DNA of 64,000 bases from contig NC_079514.1 in NCBI RefSeq assembly GCF_000801105.2, positions 11,346,001-11,410,000 on the forward strand. Direction: 5' to 3'. The notes beneath the pieces are model-generated. The model was not told where the DNA came from, made no database searches, and saw nothing but the letters and a program-made list of their open reading frames with translations. A program made the translations under genes and the position numbers. This stretch comes from Raphanus sativus (taxonomy: Eukaryota; Streptophyta; Magnoliopsida; Brassicales; Brassicaceae). Below, piece by piece: positions 21,329 through 33,363 of the stretch; the first letter of the stretch is position 1; each line of letters starts with the position of its first letter.

Positions 21329-24052
21329 AGCTTAATCTTGTTTTGAATTTGGTAAGAAGAAGATGGAATCTGATCTAGGGTTTTTGCGTTTCTTATATGG
21401 ATCGAGATTAGGGTTTTTAGATCATTAATTAAAACCAAACAGAGAGAAAGAGGGACTTAACTGGTTGTTATGGTGAGAATGGTACTATAAAAGGAATAGA
21501 TTCAACTTTGGCAGATCAAATCAAACGAATACATATGAGCAGAAATGGTGAGGCAAAGAGAGAATAAACTGAAAAAAGGAGAGAGAGAAGTGAAGTTTAT
21601 TGCTGCCTATAGAAGATGAGAGAAGATATATAAGTGGAAGCTATCAAAAGTAGAGTGGGATTCTTTCTCTTTTTTATTATTTTCTAGCTTTTCTACTTTA
21701 GGAGACGATGGATTCACAAAATCACACTTGTCTAGACTCTCAGAGTGTAATTTCAAGACTGGAGAGCACAAGGTCATTTAAAAGAGAGAGAAGAAGAAGA
21801 AAGGGGACTGAGTGTGTTACACAGCGTAGAAAAGAGTAATTTCATAGCTGAAGAGAGAGAAAGAGTGTGACCAATGGGTCAAGTGGGGAACTTGAAGTTG
21901 AACATTGACATGACATGAGGAGGAATAGTCTGTGTTCCTTGCCTGCAATTTGCAGCAACATTTTTCATTGTTTTATTTTTGTAATTTACTTTATGGTTAC
22001 GTTGCATTTATATACTTTTGTTTTCGCATTATTCGTGTTCCCTTCCTTCACTTTATTTTTTTTACTTTGAAAATGGCTTCATTAACATATATTATCTTTT
22101 TTCCCCGGAAATCATGGGTTATTAACTCAGAATAACACTTTTTAAGACCTAGTCGTTTCTTAAGATAAAATTCCTGAGTGAGGAAAACAAGCACATCAAG
22201 TAATTAAACTCGTGTTTTGTTTGCTTCAAGTCGAGTAAAGTTTTTTCCACAAAAGTCTAGTAAAGTTACTTTTATGTGTAAGCTTCATCACAATGGTAAA
22301 AGCATGCCAGTTGTGCAGTGGTATTACCGTATTAGTAATCGTGGCAATAACTCCGACAGTAGTTCTAGCACCAAACTATTCAGAATTTCAGACCAACTTC
22401 AAAAGATTTTGTCTAAGAAACTTATATCATACAATGTTTGAACTATAATAAATTGAATAAAACGATCGCTGAAGGTAAGAAGTTGAGATCTTCGGATATT
22501 GTTTATTTGAACGCACCGTTTGTGTCTTCTACAGGACCTTATCTCGTGTGAATGTTTGTTAAACCTTCATTTTCGTCATAATTATTTCGTCGTCCTTCCT
22601 TTTCTTCATACTATAGCTGACAGATTATCGTCTAAATTCAATTTAGCCTAATAAAAACAGCCAGAATCAAGTGTATCTAACAGATGTTTCTTTGGAAAAT
22701 GATATCATCATCCAACACAACAAGTTTAGCATTTATGAGATTAGGGAGGGAAGATAACAAAAAGAAGATAACAAAAAAACAGAGAACTATCAGTAGATAA
22801 ATCAAGTACCTAATATCATAACAATAATGTACAGCAGCATCAAAAACATAGGCGTCTTTTAAAGGAGAGATAGAGCCACACGGAATGGCGCGTGGTAAAT
22901 TACGCGCTTGGAATCCATCATTGTCAGTGGAAAGCAAGAAACTGTGGTTTGATTTGGCACCAACATCACACTTATTGATATACAATCTCCTTTGATCTCG
23001 ATTCGCTGTATATGATTTTTTTTGGCGAATCATATATTTCCAGGTATATGCTTCTCGACCGTGTGTTATTGTGTTGTCAACCTGTTTAGTTACTTTTTAC
23101 AAAATTTTAATGGACGAGGGCATTCAGTTATTTCCAGTTCAGCTTCGGCTTGAGAAAGAAACACTTCAAATTTAGTTAAAGTTTTAACTACCAACTAGAA
23201 TAAACAAACCAACGTGGTCGATTAACGACAGGTTTAGTGGTTCTACTTCAGGTTGGAAGTGCGATTTCAAAAAAAAAAGATGTTAATTATTGCATACATG
23301 GTATGAAAACACTAGGCTCTAAATCGACTACTAGATTAAGATGGATTCCACATTCTATATACTTTTAACCCTCTAACCTCACCAATAGAATGTTATTGTA
23401 CTACTACTTTTAGTCCCTAACTATCCAACTAGTTGTTGACCTTTTACATAGATTTTACCTTTTATTGACACCCAATGACCCAAACAGAAGGTTTTACCAT
23501 TTTCTGTAACCAATCTTCCCCTAAATCACGAAAAACACATGTATTATATTTTGAGATCTCCATATATGATAATAGAGAGAGAACATCATACGGGGAACGG
23601 AGTTCCGGCATTTGGAAACTCAAGCCCTACCAGTACCATACTACCATGGATCTATATAGGGTTAAGCTTTTAAGACCTCTTTGTTGGTTAAACCAAGACT
23701 GCTTATTCTTTATTATTCATCTAAAACTTCAAAATTGTCGTTCCCATTTGTAGCAAAATACAATTGTTCCATATTTGGCAAAACAGTAGTAGTATAGTCT
23801 CTTCACATGTACTTATGATTCCCTTCCTCCCTTCATGTTTCTCTCCCAGGGTGCATTCATCACTTGTTTATAATTTGTTTATCTATTAATTAATTAACTT
23901 ACATCTTTTTATGTTAAGAAATTATCAAAATATTTCCAGCGAAGGTACACATCCCATATTTTATGCAAACTTGACAGTTATGTCCATTAAATGAGAATTA
24001 TGTATAAGTACCAATATATAGTACTAAAAACGCTATAGATAGAATTGGCTGT
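21329..24052. other. LSH1 promoter side and spacer
   Basis: 21330-21900 is the GA/CT-rich leader and promoter side of LSH1. Further right, an unrecognised open frame on the minus strand (22823-23033 with a possible GT donor after the codons for HYCYDIR) could be a stray exon but matches no family I know. The remainder is AT-rich without visible structure. Confidence 0.4.
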
Positions 24053-24067
24053 AATTGCAACGATTTT

Positions 24068-24729
24068 TTTTTTGGTCAACGTTTTTTACTTCCACTAATA
24101 TAACAATGATTACACAATGTTTTGATGACAAAGAGGAGCCAAAGCACTCTTGGCAAGACCATCAGCTACAAAGTTTGCCGAACAAGGAATCAAAATAAAA
24201 GATAAGGTTGAGAAGAGAGGAATGAGGTGACTAATGTCAAACAGAAGTCCCGCTATCTCGTTCAAAACCGTCCCTGTACGCAGGGCAGAAATGAGGACAC
24301 TTGAGTCCGATAAAATCTGGATAGAATACACGCCTTCAGTGGACGTCTGCTGCAATGCTTCCCGGACAGCCAGCGTCTCTGCAATCAAAGCTGAACCAAC
24401 ATGGCTTCGAGATGCTGCACCTCTTGTCTCCACGCCAGTTTTCCTATCCTGTAAACACCAACCAAAGCCTGCACATTTATATTCAGCATTCCAAGCCCCA
24501 TCCACTGAACAAGTCGGGATATCAGTCCTAATAGAGCTCAAGAAACTCCTAGTATCTAGTTGCGCAGTTTCCGGTTTCTTCTTTGCAGTCTCCCATTCCT
24601 TGGCATCACGGATCGCCTTAGTGAGAGTCTCCTCCGTTGAGTAGTTTTTATCTTCAAAGATCCTCTTGGCCTCACTTGTTCTCACCGACTGGCCTCACTT
24701 GTTCTCCCCTGTCCCCTTGGATCCTATGG
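24068..24729 (-). mobile_element. 5'-truncated LINE (non-LTR retrotransposon) 3' end
   Basis: Minus-strand insertion ending in a poly-A tail (T-run near 24064-24073) and bounded by an exact 15-bp target duplication, AATTGCAACGATTTT, at 24053-24067 and 24730-24744. This is the hallmark of target-primed reverse transcription. Only the terminal RNase H part remains; endonuclease and reverse transcriptase are absent. Near its truncated 5' end a short segment (GAGAACAAGTGAGGCCA) is repeated twice. Confidence 0.88.
24110..24685 (-). CDS. Plant LINE-type RNase H domain, partial polyprotein
   Basis: 191-residue open frame within the truncated LINE. Residues about 59-183 form a plant retroelement RNase H-like domain (RVT_3): Asp in CSVDGAW, Glu in [12 protein letters not shown], Asp in ILSDSS and Asp in NFVADGLAK, so all four acidic positions are visible. 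The domain lacks its upstream reverse transcriptase because the insertion is 5'-truncated. The open frame without stops suggests a recent event. It is probably not an expressed host gene, although captured RVT_3 domains are common as orphan genes in Brassicaceae annotations. Confidence 0.8.
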   Translation of the reverse strand: MRTSEAKRIFEDKNYSTEETLTKAIRDAKEWETAKKKPETAQLDTRSFLSSIRTDIPTCSVDGAWNAEYKCAGFGWCLQDRKTGVETRGAASRSHVGSALIAETLAVREALQQTSTEGVYSIQILSDSSVLISALRTGTVLNEIAGLLFDISHLIPLFSTLSFILIPCSANFVADGLAKSALAPLCHQNIV

Positions 24730-24744
24730 AATTGCAACGATTTT

Positions 24745-26768
24745 CTTAAAACCTAATTTATACAATACAAATCAGTTTAAATCATTTTAGTCGGTTAAAA
24801 TTTGTCTAGTTTAGTTCAAATTGATTTAAACTACTCTAAATTAGTCTTAAAATAAAGAATATCTGATTGGATTATAACTAATCTAATTGTATCATATTTA
24901 CTGTATATAAACAATTGATTATATTTTTCTCTAGTTAAATTCACAAGTTTATCTGATATTTTATATTTTATCAAAGTGATTTTTTAATTTAACACACAAT
25001 ATTTTTAAATTATGCAATAAAGGATATATAATAAATAAACACAAATTTTATAATGCTTAGATTCTTACTAGATGCTAGGTCTATGCAAATCGCTTAGAGC
25101 ACTCTTGTCAATGGTATCAAAAGAAGATTTGAGATTTTACTGGATAGATATTTAAATTCCATCAATTACTTTTAGTTTAATTAACAACTAATAACTTTTT
25201 GAGAACTCGTTTCTAATACTATTGATGAAGTTGTTATTTTTAATTTAGTTAACAACTAATCACTTTTTGAGAACTTTTTGTTGATGCAGTTGCTCTTAGT
25301 GACCTTTCTTTTACAATGATAAATTCATTTCACCGTCGTAATTAAATAATTATAAATAGTTAAATGCACATCTATAAATAATTTAGTACACATGTAAGTA
25401 TACATATATATACGTGCGTAATGTGTAATTCTAAGAGTGAATGAAGCAACGAACAACGTATGACAGGCGAGAATAGATGTTAGTATGTTACACGCAAGCG
25501 TAAATTTTCAATTTTGGACTTAGTTTTAGTGTTATTGTCTTGGTGAGATGATTAAGATCTCCATTTTTGACCCCTATGTTGTGAATTCAAGTTTTATCCA
25601 TGTCCCTTTTACCTATAATAAATTAATTATGACTCCCACAAAACTTGTCTCTAAATTACTACATTTGTTTGTACATCACACGTTAGCATAAAATAGATCA
25701 CGTACTTGCCAATTTAAGGTGTTAAGATTTGATAGATCATATTCACAACATGTTTTTTTCAACTTTTAATTGCATTAATATAATTGTGTGTGTTTTAATT
25801 ACAAACACACTTACCGAAATCCCAAAATGGGCTTGATAAAGGGATTAACCGAAATCACTCAGAAACTCTAACCCTAACCCAAACCCATCCAGAAGCCCAA
25901 CAAATGGAAGATGAAACCATAAAGGAGATTCAAGACACCACGCCGTCAAACTCCAAAGAAGAGCAACTGTATAGGGATCAAACTCTGGTAAACTCTAGTA
26001 ACTGATTATAAGAATTGACAATACTTTTTTATCTGAATAAAATGTTGAGAAAATATACTTTTCCTTACAACAAAATTTATTTTGTTTATGACTTTTTCCT
26101 AACACTAAAAAGTAACTTGAAAAGAGTATATCTACGTTCTCACAACTTCAATTGAACATTGGTATGCTTTCTCTAGTCATTTGTCATGTGACTCATGTTG
26201 CAGAGTTATAAGTATGTTCTTCACATCTCTCTGTCAATTCACTGAAATAGGACCTCTGGTGATCGTGAAGTGTCATTCCCTAGCATGTCGTTCCCTCCAA
26301 ATTGTGAACCAGTGAACTAGCGAGATCATTGGCTGTGTGTGAGATAGTGAACAATTTCATTCCACTCGGTACAGTAATGATCGCCGAATAGATTATGCGC
26401 CAAACTTATCCCCACATTGTTGAGGATGGCTTTCGCGCTTCCAAAAGTTTTAACAATATCGATACTATAAATCCAAATATTTATTGGAGATTTGAGCTCC
26501 ACTTCTTCAGATGGTAAAACAGAAAACATCCATCACTCAAACTCATTTCAGGATTGGTCAACAAAAAGGAGAATATTTTACCAAAACAAAAAAAAACAAA
26601 AAGGAGAACTATTTATTCGCGGGAAAATTATAACGAAAAAAGGAATATGCGTTAACCGATCCGGTTTACATCCGGTACAAAAAATCTAATTGAATATTTA
26701 AACCGCGTCTTATCTATTCATCATCATCATCATCTTCTTCCTCTCCGACTCTGTTCTCACCACACACC
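24745..26768. other. Spacer upstream of RAF1
   Basis: AT-rich. At 25097-25300 a MITE-like segment has AGAGCA.../...TGCTCT ends and an internal repeat of AACTAAT(A/C)ACTTTTTGAGAACT. At 25870-25990 a TAACCCTAACCC-containing leader precedes a possible orphan first exon. The final 70 bases carry a CATCATCATC run just before the RAF1 start. Confidence 0.45.
25904..25987 (+). pseudogene. Possible orphan first exon
   Basis: A short frame beginning MEDETIKEIQDTTPSN and ending at a GT donor (CTG|GTAAAC) in phase 0, preceded by a telo-box-like leader (TAACCCTAACCC) typical of plant housekeeping 5' regions. No matching downstream exon is recognisable, so it may be the stub of a lost gene. Low confidence. 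Confidence 0.25.
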
Positions 26769-28085
26769 ATGCTTTCCCTCACTGCAGCCACTCTCAAACC
26801 CTCAATCCTCTCCCCTTTCACCAAACCCAAACCCAATGGACTATCTCCCCACCCGAACACCCGACCCGTTAACCCGAAACCCATCAGCGCAAGCCTGATC
26901 CCCGCTTCGAACCGCCAAGCCCCGCCAAAACAGAACCTTTACCAGCCCTTCCGCCCCCCACCGTCCCCAATCCCTCCAAAGTTCCGATCTTTAGACCCCG
27001 CCGGCAAAATCGAAGTCCTCGCCGACCGCATGGGCCTCTGGTTCGAGTACGCCCCCCTCATCTCCTCCCTCTACGCCGAAGGCTTCACCCCTCCCACCAT
27101 CGAGGAGCTCACCGGCATCTCCGGCGTCGAGCAGAACTGCCTCATCGTCGGCGCCCAGGTCCGCGACTCCCTTGTCCAGTCCCGCGCCGAGCCGGACCTC
27201 ATCGCCGCCTTCGAGACCGGTGGCTCGGAGCTTCTCTACGAGATCCGCCGCCTCAGCGCCGTCCAGCGCGTGGCCGCCGCCGAGTACATCGTCGAGCGAC
27301 GGCTCGACACGAAAGGAGCTCGAGACCTCGCGGGGGCGATCAAGGACTATCCTCACCGCCGTGGGGACAAAGGGTGGGAGGAGTTCGATTACTATCTCCC
27401 TGGGGATTGTCTGTCTTTCATGTTGTATAGGAAGAGCAGAGAGCATAGGAGCCCGTCCGAGATCAGGACCACGCTGCTTGAGCAGGCGCTTGAGGTTGCT
27501 GTGACGGAGAGAGCCAAGAAAGCTGTTGGGAGGGAGTTGTATGGGTATAGCGACGAGGAGAGGGCTAAAGAAGAGGCGGTTAAGATCATTCGCGTGCCTG
27601 TGGTGAGGCTGAAGTTCGGGGAAGTGGCGGGAGCGAGTTCGGTTGTTGTTCTACCGGTTTGCGAAGCTGAGGAAGGAGTGGGGAAGATTGAGGAAGCGCC
27701 GATGGAGTTTGAGTCGGGAGGGGAGTTCGGTGTTGTGGAGGCTGAGAGGGAGTGGAGGAGATGGGTGGTTTTGCCGGGTTGGGATCCGGTGGTGGCGGTT
27801 AGGAGAGGAGGAGTGGCGGTTTCGTTTAGGGATGATAGGAAAGTGTTGCCGTGGAACGGGAAAGGAGAGGCGGTAATGGTTGTGATGGATAGGGAGAAGA
27901 AGAGGGTGGAGGCTGATGATGGGTACTACTATTTGGTTGTGGGTGGAGATGGGATGAAGTTGGAGAGAGGGTCGGTGTTGAAGGAGAGAGGAGTTGAGGA
28001 GTGTTTAGGGATGGTTGTTTTGGTGGTGAGGCCGCCTAGAGATGATGATGATGAGTGGCAGATAAATGATGAAGATTGGGACTAG
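26769..28085 (+). CDS. RAF1.2: RAF1, Rubisco accumulation factor (chloroplast)
   Basis: Intronless ORF of 438 residues. RAF1 is a stromal chaperone that binds Rubisco large-subunit dimers and helps assemble the L8 core. Residues 1 to about 55 are Ser/Thr/Pro/Lys-rich and almost free of acidic residues, a typical plastid transit peptide. From about residue 70 the conserved alpha-domain runs (FRSLDPAGKIEVLADRMG, GISGVEQN). A linker near 290-330 precedes the C-terminal beta-domain, which ends in the acidic tail DDDDEWQINDEDWD. Of the two Arabidopsis genes, synteny with LSH1 and AN3 favours At5g28500 (RAF1.2). Codon use is odd: the 5' half is rich in C-ending codons, while the 3' half is G-rich and C-poor, switching near 27400-27450. 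Confidence 0.92.
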   Translation: MLSLTAATLKPSILSPFTKPKPNGLSPHPNTRPVNPKPISASLIPASNRQAPPKQNLYQPFRPPPSPIPPKFRSLDPAGKIEVLADRMGLWFEYAPLISSLYAEGFTPPTIEELTGISGVEQNCLIVGAQVRDSLVQSRAEPDLIAAFETGGSELLYEIRRLSAVQRVAAAEYIVERRLDTKGARDLAGAIKDYPHRRGDKGWEEFDYYLPGDCLSFMLYRKSREHRSPSEIRTTLLEQALEVAVTERAKKAVGRELYGYSDEERAKEEAVKIIRVPVVRLKFGEVAGASSVVVLPVCEAEEGVGKIEEAPMEFESGGEFGVVEAEREWRRWVVLPGWDPVVAVRRGGVAVSFRDDRKVLPWNGKGEAVMVVMDREKKRVEADDGYYYLVVGGDGMKLERGSVLKERGVEECLGMVVLVVRPPRDDDDEWQINDEDWD

Positions 28086-29150
28086 AAGAAGAAGAATAGT
28101 AAGGGTGTTACCCAAGTAACTTACCATTAAAAACTATACTCCATGTTTTTGGCAAATATGTAATTCTTGGTTTGATTATGTCATTATGTTTTTCTTTCAA
28201 CCTCTGTTTAAATAAGACTCTGCATATGATGCTCGCTATAGTTTAGACTTGAAGCTACATTTTGTTTAGCTAAGAATGGCGTATTAGAAGTAGGTGGTGA
28301 TGAGAGATGGTATTGCAGTTTCTAATGGGAAAACATATATGCCTTCGTCATAGCTGATACAAGTATTTGCAGGTGAAATAGCTCTTACACGGTCAATAAG
28401 TGCAGATGGTTCTTGGTTAGTGTAATCAAATCACTGATTTTATTGCAGATAGTTCTTGGTTAGTGCAGATAGTTAGGAGAGTTTCTGTGAGAGAATGAAA
28501 CGTTGAGCACAGGCATCACCAATGCTCAGGTCATTTTGATTCTCTGCAGTAACAAGGGGACGTTACTGTCTCCATCTTACCAGCAATTAAGTACTGTTCA
28601 AGTATATGTAAGCAGTTCTTCGTAGACAACACCTGTAGAGAATGCCTGCACAGGATTCCTGAATGAGACATTGTGGTTCTCTCACAGTTTGGAGATTTTT
28701 GTTCCCTTGCCTTTGTTAATTTTTATTTTTCGTACATTTAATTAAAAATAATTACAAAACATTTATATAGAACCGTTTGAAAAGAGACTTCTTTATCACA
28801 AGAGAGAGAGAGAGAGAAAAAAAAACAAGTATAACTTTAAAGCTAATTATCAAAACAAATGATCTAAAATGAGAAATAAACCCCAAAAGAAAACTGATTA
28901 TATGAAGAGAAGAAACAAAATAAAAAAGGAAGAAGTGAAACAGAATCCAGAAAAAAGATGTCAAAGTTTACTATAATATTACACTGAACCAAGAAAACAA
29001 AAAGCATCACAGTCTAGTTTTGCCTCTCCCTTTGCAATGAAAATATCCTTGGGACATTGTATGATGATTGATTCATGCTCAAACTTCACTTTCCATCATA
29101 AACCTCTCTACACACACCTTCTCCAGAAACTAGTGTACTAAGCTTGCCAT
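28086..29150. other. 3' flanks of RAF1 and the AHL gene
   Basis: Convergent intergenic region: RAF1 ends at 28085 and the AHL gene ends (leftwards) at 29151. A segment near 28410-28470 contains the short phrase GATAGTTCTTGGTTAGTG-like twice. A GA microsatellite occurs at about 28800-28816. No gene seen. Confidence 0.5.
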
Positions 29151-31517
29151 TTACTCATAATCCCCATTTTCTGATGACCCATTTCCTCTCATTCCTGACC
29201 AACATAAAGACCATCATAATAGTCCAAACACACAAACAAAAGATATAAATGAAAAATAAACAAGTGGTTAGCTTTCTTATTTACCTGACAAATCATACCC
29301 AGTACCGCCCCATTCAGAAGGCCTGGCATGTGTCATGTGCATGCCCTGAGGTGGTTGCATCATGAAATGAGCCCCACCACCCAATGCGCTACTAGTCATA
29401 GTATGATGCTCGCTGTTTAGATTTCTTCCGGAAGATTCCATACTTGGATGATAGACATTTAAAGATTCTGTGCCGCCAGAAGGAGATTGTAACAAGCTTC
29501 CACTTCCTGAAGCATCATCTCCTTTCACATCATTTCCTCCATCCTTCTTTTTCTCTAGCTTAAATGTACCCACAATCACCTGTAAAGGAAAACCAGAGAC
29601 TAATCAATGAAAATCTCCTTTCTAAATTCAGTAAAAGTTTCTGGTAAGTATAAGAGGGACTCAACGGGCCAAGCTTTTATATAGGCATGCCAATGTTCTT
29701 GAACTGAATGATATAAAGCTTGTAGTTTAAAATATAAGATAAGAGGAAAGGTGTACCTGCACTGGACCAGCAGCTTCAAGGAGTCCCCCAACTCTTCCAC
29801 CGAGGATCTGACCATCCGAACTAGATAAACAAATGCTAAGGCCACCAGTTTTCCCACCGTGTTCGCTCCGAATATAAGATCCGCTCAGTGAGAGGATCTC
29901 GTACTGACCCTGAATAAAAGTTTGTCATTCTGAAGCTAGTTAATAACATTATACGCAACTCTCACGCATGTGTCTCAGAAGTATGTAAGAATCTTTAGCT
30001 GTAATAGAAGTTTTTTATTGTAACAAAACCGATATTGCAAGGGTCCTGTAACTAGACAGTTCCTGAAAGAGATCAGTTTCATAGTGTCTAAAAATACAGG
30101 GAACACAGAAACTAATTCATAACCAGATCAGAGAATAAGATAGCCCTTCCCAAAAGTCCAAACCTTTTAAGCCAGTTCAAGAATTAGTTTAGAGGGAATA
30201 GATAGGAGCAAGAAAATCACCTGATAAGATACACTGGTTCCGGTAGCTATGTGAGACAAGGATGCATGAGAGATGGCGCCAGATGCAGAAAGAATGCATA
30301 TCTCATGCTTGCTTTGCTCAGCGAAAAGGATAATTTTCTGAGCCACATCCTATCAAATCAATCCACACAAAACACACATAAGAAAAAAAAAAACAGCTAA
30401 ATCAAAATCCAATTTGCAATACCGTAACCTTACAAAACGAGCTCTATAGCAAAAACTGAAGTTATAGATTGCGTTTAAGCCTCCAATAGAAATTCACAGT
30501 TTTCACCAATTCATAATATCAAAACAAGGCCTTTATCATAGAACAATACTCACCTCACCAGGAGTTATATTAACAATGTGTGGAGTAAAACTTTGCCCAG
30601 TTTTCCCTGCAACAAGAATAAAAAAAAACTTATATGAAGAGAACAAAAAAAACAAAAACGGTAAAATTGGTAAGCAAGTGATCCTAGAAACTGATTTTGA
30701 ATAATAAAACACGAACACTGCAGCCATGTTAATAACAAATAATTTCAACAAACAACAGATCAATGTTATTGCAAGACTAAAACGATGTACACTGCCAGAA
30801 ACTCAAAAGGAAACAAAAGGCCAGCAAACTAACGCAGTATAAGAAAGAATCTACTCATGGGTCATCAACCATAGGTAGTACCTATTAGGTACACATTTGG
30901 AAGCACAGAGAGTGTGTTTATGGAAATGTATCTACTTTGCAGATCATACCTATGAAGGAGAAATCGATACTAAGTTATCAGCAATTATACGATTCAATTC
31001 AAGATCCATAAAGTTCATTACTTTATCATAAAGGGTTTTTCAATTTCTCAAAAAGGAAGAGACTTTACGCACCGACGTAGCCCGAAAGGGCCTTTCTCGA
31101 CCCTGATTTCGACGGAGGCGAAACGCCGCCGGCGGCGGCGGCGGCCTGCTCTCTCCTCTCCCTGGCGGACGAATTGCTAGCGGAAGACGCCAGTTTCTTA
31201 GCAGCTAGGGCTTGAGCAGGCGTGTCGTACTTCCTGGGACGGCCTCTCTTCCTCTTGACGGGATCGATCGGAGCCGTGACGGCGGAAGAGGGAACAGAGT
31301 GAGGGTAAACAGAGAGAGAGGAGGAAGATCCATCGTTCGTCGACGGTGGCGGTGGTGGTGGTGATGTCAGATTACCGTTGTTGGTGGAAGTGGTCGGCGG
31401 CGGTGCGGCGGGATTGTGGTGGTGGTAAGGGTTGTAGTAAGGAGAAGTGAGATGGTGATGCTGCTGCTGCTGGTGTTGGTGTTGGTGGTGGTGGTGGTGC
31501 CTTTCGTTAGGTTCCAT
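29151..31517 (-). CDS. AHL14: AT-hook nuclear-localised protein, AHL14-like, 6 exons
   Basis: DNA-binding regulator with AT-hook and PPC domains. Exons (minus strand) are 31073-31517, 30554-30606, 30221-30349, 29757-29909, 29285-29579 and 29151-29194, all GT-AG with closing phases, giving 372 residues. Residues 6-22 are a His/Gln run and the next 60 are Pro/Ser/Asn-rich. The AT-hook RGRPRKY is at 91-97, preceded by KRK. The PPC/DUF296 domain runs from about 155 (FTPHIVNITPGEDV) to 268 (VIVGTFKL). The tail is Gly/Met/His-rich and ends SSENGDYE. AHL proteins bind the minor groove of AT-rich DNA and form trimers through PPC. Synteny (recalled): the paralogous Arabidopsis block has RAF1 and AHL14 (At3g04550/At3g04590), and the At5g28 block has only a remnant (At5g28590), so a full copy here is informative. 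Confidence 0.87.
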
Positions 31518-33354
31518 TGCTTTTTTAGATAAGAGAGAGAGGAAGAAAAAAAATAAAAATTGTATATTTTTTTTTCTTTTTCCTTCACTAATAATTTTCT
31601 TTTTTTCTTTTAGGGTTTTTATGCTTTACAGATTTTTTGTAAAAGAAAAGGTTGTCGTGTTGTCGTCTTCTGGGATTTTGATGTGTTCTCAGCCGTTGGA
31701 TTGTACTTTTGACTTGGGTATGTTGACTTTTTTTTGTGTGTTTTCTTCTTTTTGGTTAAGTTTATTAATTAAGCTGATCTTATCATTATATCTTCTTTAA
31801 TTCTAACTTTGCCATTCCAGTAGGCCTACCACCACCACCTAGGGATAGGGTGGCTGGACCATTTCCGGTTTGGTTCATTTTGATTCAACTCAATTCAGTC
31901 AGATTTGGAGGTGCAAAAAAAAACGTGTGTGAACTGTGAAGGGGGTTTAAGTTGTAACATATATACACTAACATTGGTGATCGAGTGGTCATAACCAGTG
32001 GCTCTAATGGTTTAATGTATGTGTATTATTATTACACTTTTGACGTCTCGATTAGATTTTCTCTTAAAAGATCTTTTTGGTTTTCACAAGTATTGTTAGT
32101 TTGTTAGAATATATTCCTTTCGTTTTCAAATAAAGATTTTTATAGTATTCAGACATATTAAAATAATAATAATGAATGTATATAATTAAATTTATTGTTT
32201 ATTTTTACTATACCATTTCAATAACTATCAATCAATTTAAATATTTTAATTTTTTTGAAAAAGTATACAAAATATCTTAAAAAGTAGAAAATCAATCTTT
32301 GTAAAATAATTTTTTTTTTAAAGAAAATCTTATTTTCAGAAACTGAAAGAGTTGTTGTGAAAGCACCTAACCAACTGTAAATCACATTTAGTATAGGATT
32401 TAGTTATCAAATTCAACTGTGTAGACCTAACAAAAAGCAAAACGTTATGGTTTAGGATTTTAGCAGATACCAGACGAAGATTTATCATTTAATTATCTTG
32501 TTAATGTCTTTACCGAGATAATATATATAGTATGATCTACTAAGCAATGCACACCTATCAATACAGTAAGAGTTCTTGATTCTAAAATGGCTTTTAGTTT
32601 TGTAAACCACTAGTTTTAGTCTTTTAGAGAGCGAACACGCAATGGATAGAAGACTTGTCAACAATTTGTCAAAGGTCACTAAACAAGTACCATGTGTTCA
32701 AAAGATAGATACAATGACAAAAAGAGGTTCGTTCTCACTATAATTAAACCCATAGTTACAAACTTACAAATGTAACAACGAGACAGGAATGACTATCCGT
32801 GCTCCTTATGCATCAGCATATCTACGACTACGAGCTATGCATGTGATTAGAGGTGATGAGAGTACCTTTTTAAGTATATACGCATGAATGCATGAGACAA
32901 TAGGTAGATCATTATGTGATCATAGTTTCAACGATTTATTTAGGATTTGGAATAAAGATTTTTTTTTTGTTTGCTTTTTTTTTATTGCGTTTATGCTATT
33001 TTGAACAAACTCCACTGGTTTTGATGTTTTCTCGTTTGGCATAAACGACATTTAGTTTGTTTGATCTGTCCTTTATTATGTAGTTCATGCATTTAAACAA
33101 GTCTTTTTCAACTGTTTGCAACTTTGCATAGTCATTTACTATCATTCATCAACAACTTCTAATTATCGCTACCAAACATATATCCAAGTCCTAGTGGATG
33201 GAGGTCATCGTTATTATACTTAATGTTAATTCAATCAATACGATTGCTTGGCCAACTCGCAGTTTCATTTTAATTTGGATCTTTACATTTGGAGCAATGT
33301 AAGAGCAATGTAAAATGTAAGACAGCATAACCAAGAGAAGCCATTTCTTGTAAG
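31518..33354. other. AHL promoter side and spacer
   Basis: 31518-31700 is the leader and promoter of the AHL gene, with poly-T and GA-rich runs. The rest is AT-rich sequence without visible genes or transposon ends. Confidence 0.5.
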
Positions 33355-33363
33355 AAAATATTG

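Noticed and set aside
25525..25640. Possible tRNA-like SINE (TGGTGAGATGATTAAG ... AATTCAAGTTTTATCC)
   Set aside because: The B-box core GTTC is mutated and the A box is weak; too degenerate to support.
26991..27446. 151-codon frame antisense to RAF1
   Set aside because: Mirror of the C-rich half of RAF1; the sense frame is a full-length recognised protein.
27172..27504. 110-codon Ser/Arg-rich frame within RAF1
   Set aside because: Alternative frame of the same C-rich coding sequence, no independent start signals or domain.
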